A stretch of DNA of 12,450 nt from an uncultured Phycisphaera sp. (GTDB taxonomy: Bacteria > Planctomycetota > Phycisphaerae > Phycisphaerales > SM1A02), in contig CALDQF010000298.1 of the NCBI GenBank assembly GCA_937911845.1, forward strand, positions 1 to 12,450. Direction: 5' to 3'. Below are positions 11,578 to 12,450 of this stretch, piece by piece. Under the pieces are notes generated by a model. The model was not told the DNA's origin, did no database searches, and saw only the letters and a list, made by a program, of their open reading frames with translations. A program made the position numbers and the translations under genes. Within the stretch, counting starts at the first letter, position 1, and each line of letters starts with the position of its first letter.

Positions 11578-12450
11578 TGAAAGTATGGATCAATGGCGAT
11601 TTCTATGACCGCGATGAAGCCAAGGCCAGTGTTTTTGATGCAGGGTTTCAACATGGCGTCGGTTTGTTTGAGACCATGCAGGCTCGGGGCAATCAGGTTT
11701 TTCGCCTGGACGACCACTTGCGACGACTTCATGACTCAGCACGAGATTTGGGTCTCACCGAAAGACTTCAAGAACAACCATTGGCTGAAGCTGTTCAAAG
11801 AACTGTCGAGGAGAATGGGTTTCCTAAAACTCGGGTACGGCTCACCTTGACTGGTGGTGATTTAAACCTCTTGACCAAAGACGGTGTTTCTCAAGTTGAC
11901 CCAACCATCTTGATCGTTGCTCAACCCTCAACCCCATACCCTGAAGATTTCTTCTTGAACGGTGTCACCGTGGTTATTTCGGATGGGCGACTGAACCCTT
12001 TAGACCCCACCTCTGGTCACAAAACACTTGATTACTGGAAGAACATCCGTGCTCTTCAATTGGCTGGAGCTCGTGGGGCCAGTGAATCTTTGTGGTTCTC
12101 AGTCACCAATCACCTCGCGTGCGGAAGTGTTTCCAACATCTTTCTGGTCCGCGATGGTGTGCTGATGACACCTTTGGCTCGCGGCGAAGAGCCAGAAGGC
12201 GGTCTTCCTTCACCTGTGCTCCCCGGCATTGTTCGAAGAACTGTGATCGAAGCGGCGGAAAGCCTGGGTTTGACTGTGAAGAAAGAAACGCTCACTATTG
12301 ATGATGTTCACACCGCCGACGAGGTTTTTTTAACAAACTCTGGTTGGAACGTTTTGCCGGTGGTCCAGGTAGAGCAGCACCTTGTCTCATCGGGCCCAGG
12401 AGCAACCACCAAACTGGTGATGCAAGCGGTCAACGCCTTGGTCGAACCGT
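11577..12450 (+). CDS. Class IV PLP-dependent aminotransferase/lyase (3' end outside window)
   Basis: The frame stays open for 291 codons to the window edge. The fold is that of branched-chain aminotransferases and 4-amino-4-deoxychorismate lyase (PabC). Landmarks are MKVWINGDF at the start, SVFDAGFQHGVGLFETM (18-34), RLDDHLRRL (43-51), RVRLTLTGG (86-94), the PLP-binding Lys149 in SGHKTLDYW, and GSVSNIFLV (183-191) followed by TPL and LPGIVRRTV (215-223). Where most relatives have Glu before the GS loop, contacting the PLP ring nitrogen, this protein has Cys182. I recall related planctomycete proteins with small residues there. It could act in folate synthesis (PabC-like) or on amino acids; substrate cannot be assigned. 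AAGGA (11563-11567) lies 9 nt before the ATG, which overlaps the preceding stop by one base. Confidence 0.87.
   Translation, partial: MKVWINGDFYDRDEAKASVFDAGFQHGVGLFETMQARGNQVFRLDDHLRRLHDSARDLGLTERLQEQPLAEAVQRTVEENGFPKTRVRLTLTGGDLNLLTKDGVSQVDPTILIVAQPSTPYPEDFFLNGVTVVISDGRLNPLDPTSGHKTLDYWKNIRALQLAGARGASESLWFSVTNHLACGSVSNIFLVRDGVLMTPLARGEEPEGGLPSPVLPGIVRRTVIEAAESLGLTVKKETLTIDDVHTADEVFLTNSGWNVLPVVQVEQHLVSSGPGATTKLVMQAVNALVEP

Noticed and set aside
11593..11850. ORFs in other frames within the class IV aminotransferase region (11593-11850, 12092-12301, 12110-12295 minus)
   Set aside because: The frame from 11577 gives a continuous, clearly homologous protein to the window end; the others are out-of-frame shadows.
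1..12450. Mobile element, prophage, CRISPR or defence island
   Set aside because: No transposase, integrase, repeat array, attachment-site duplication beside the tRNA, nuclease or toxin-antitoxin signature was found; gene content is housekeeping and strand organisation is uninterrupted.

Overview
This is ordinary, densely packed bacterial chromosome. It holds eleven protein genes, one tRNA gene and two non-coding stretches on either side of dnaA. I see no transposase, integrase, phage gene, CRISPR array or recognisable defence system, and no clear candidate for a new multi-gene system.

The organism is probably a member of Planctomycetota, possibly of the Phycisphaerae type. This is inference from protein character, recalled without a search. 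The PEGA lipoprotein, the class IV aminotransferase with a Cys where the PLP-binding Glu normally sits, the CGTG-type methyltransferase, the short tRNase Z and the C-terminal domain of the first gene all resemble planctomycete proteins I know. Another lineage rich in PEGA lipoproteins, such as Myxococcota, cannot be excluded.

Layout. Positions 1-1144 (+) encode a charged-helix protein of unknown function whose 5' end looks frameshifted. tRNA-Ala(UGC) follows at 1194-1266 with its own -10 box. A two-gene minus-strand operon (2887-1269) encodes a SAM methyltransferase and the rRNA methyltransferase RsmJ. Divergent from it lies a polyprenyl diphosphate synthase (2926-3876), then an RNase Z (3945-4856). 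A 269-bp spacer rich in inverted repeats leads to dnaA (5126-6466). The 257 bp after dnaA carry one perfect and one near-perfect DnaA box plus a terminator-like hairpin. The minus-strand pair trpD and an SPFH/prohibitin protein (8708-6724) faces dnaA. Divergent from trpD is lgt (8735-9733), whose 3' end overlaps the convergent DNA polymerase III delta' gene (10819-9722). Divergent from delta' is a plus-strand operon of a PEGA lipoprotein, a small membrane-anchored protein and a class IV aminotransferase that runs off the window.

How the genes connect. Most are housekeeping: replication (dnaA, delta'), tRNA and rRNA maturation (tRNA-Ala, RNase Z, RsmJ), isoprenoid/quinone side chains, tryptophan synthesis and the cell envelope (Lgt, the lipoprotein it would modify, SPFH protein). 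The most interesting points are regulatory. Five of the six starts in three tightly spaced divergent gene pairs have a TANNNT box 7-9 nt before the start codon and no clear Shine-Dalgarno, which suggests leaderless transcription. There is also a cluster of inverted repeats upstream of dnaA and a possible oriC downstream of it.
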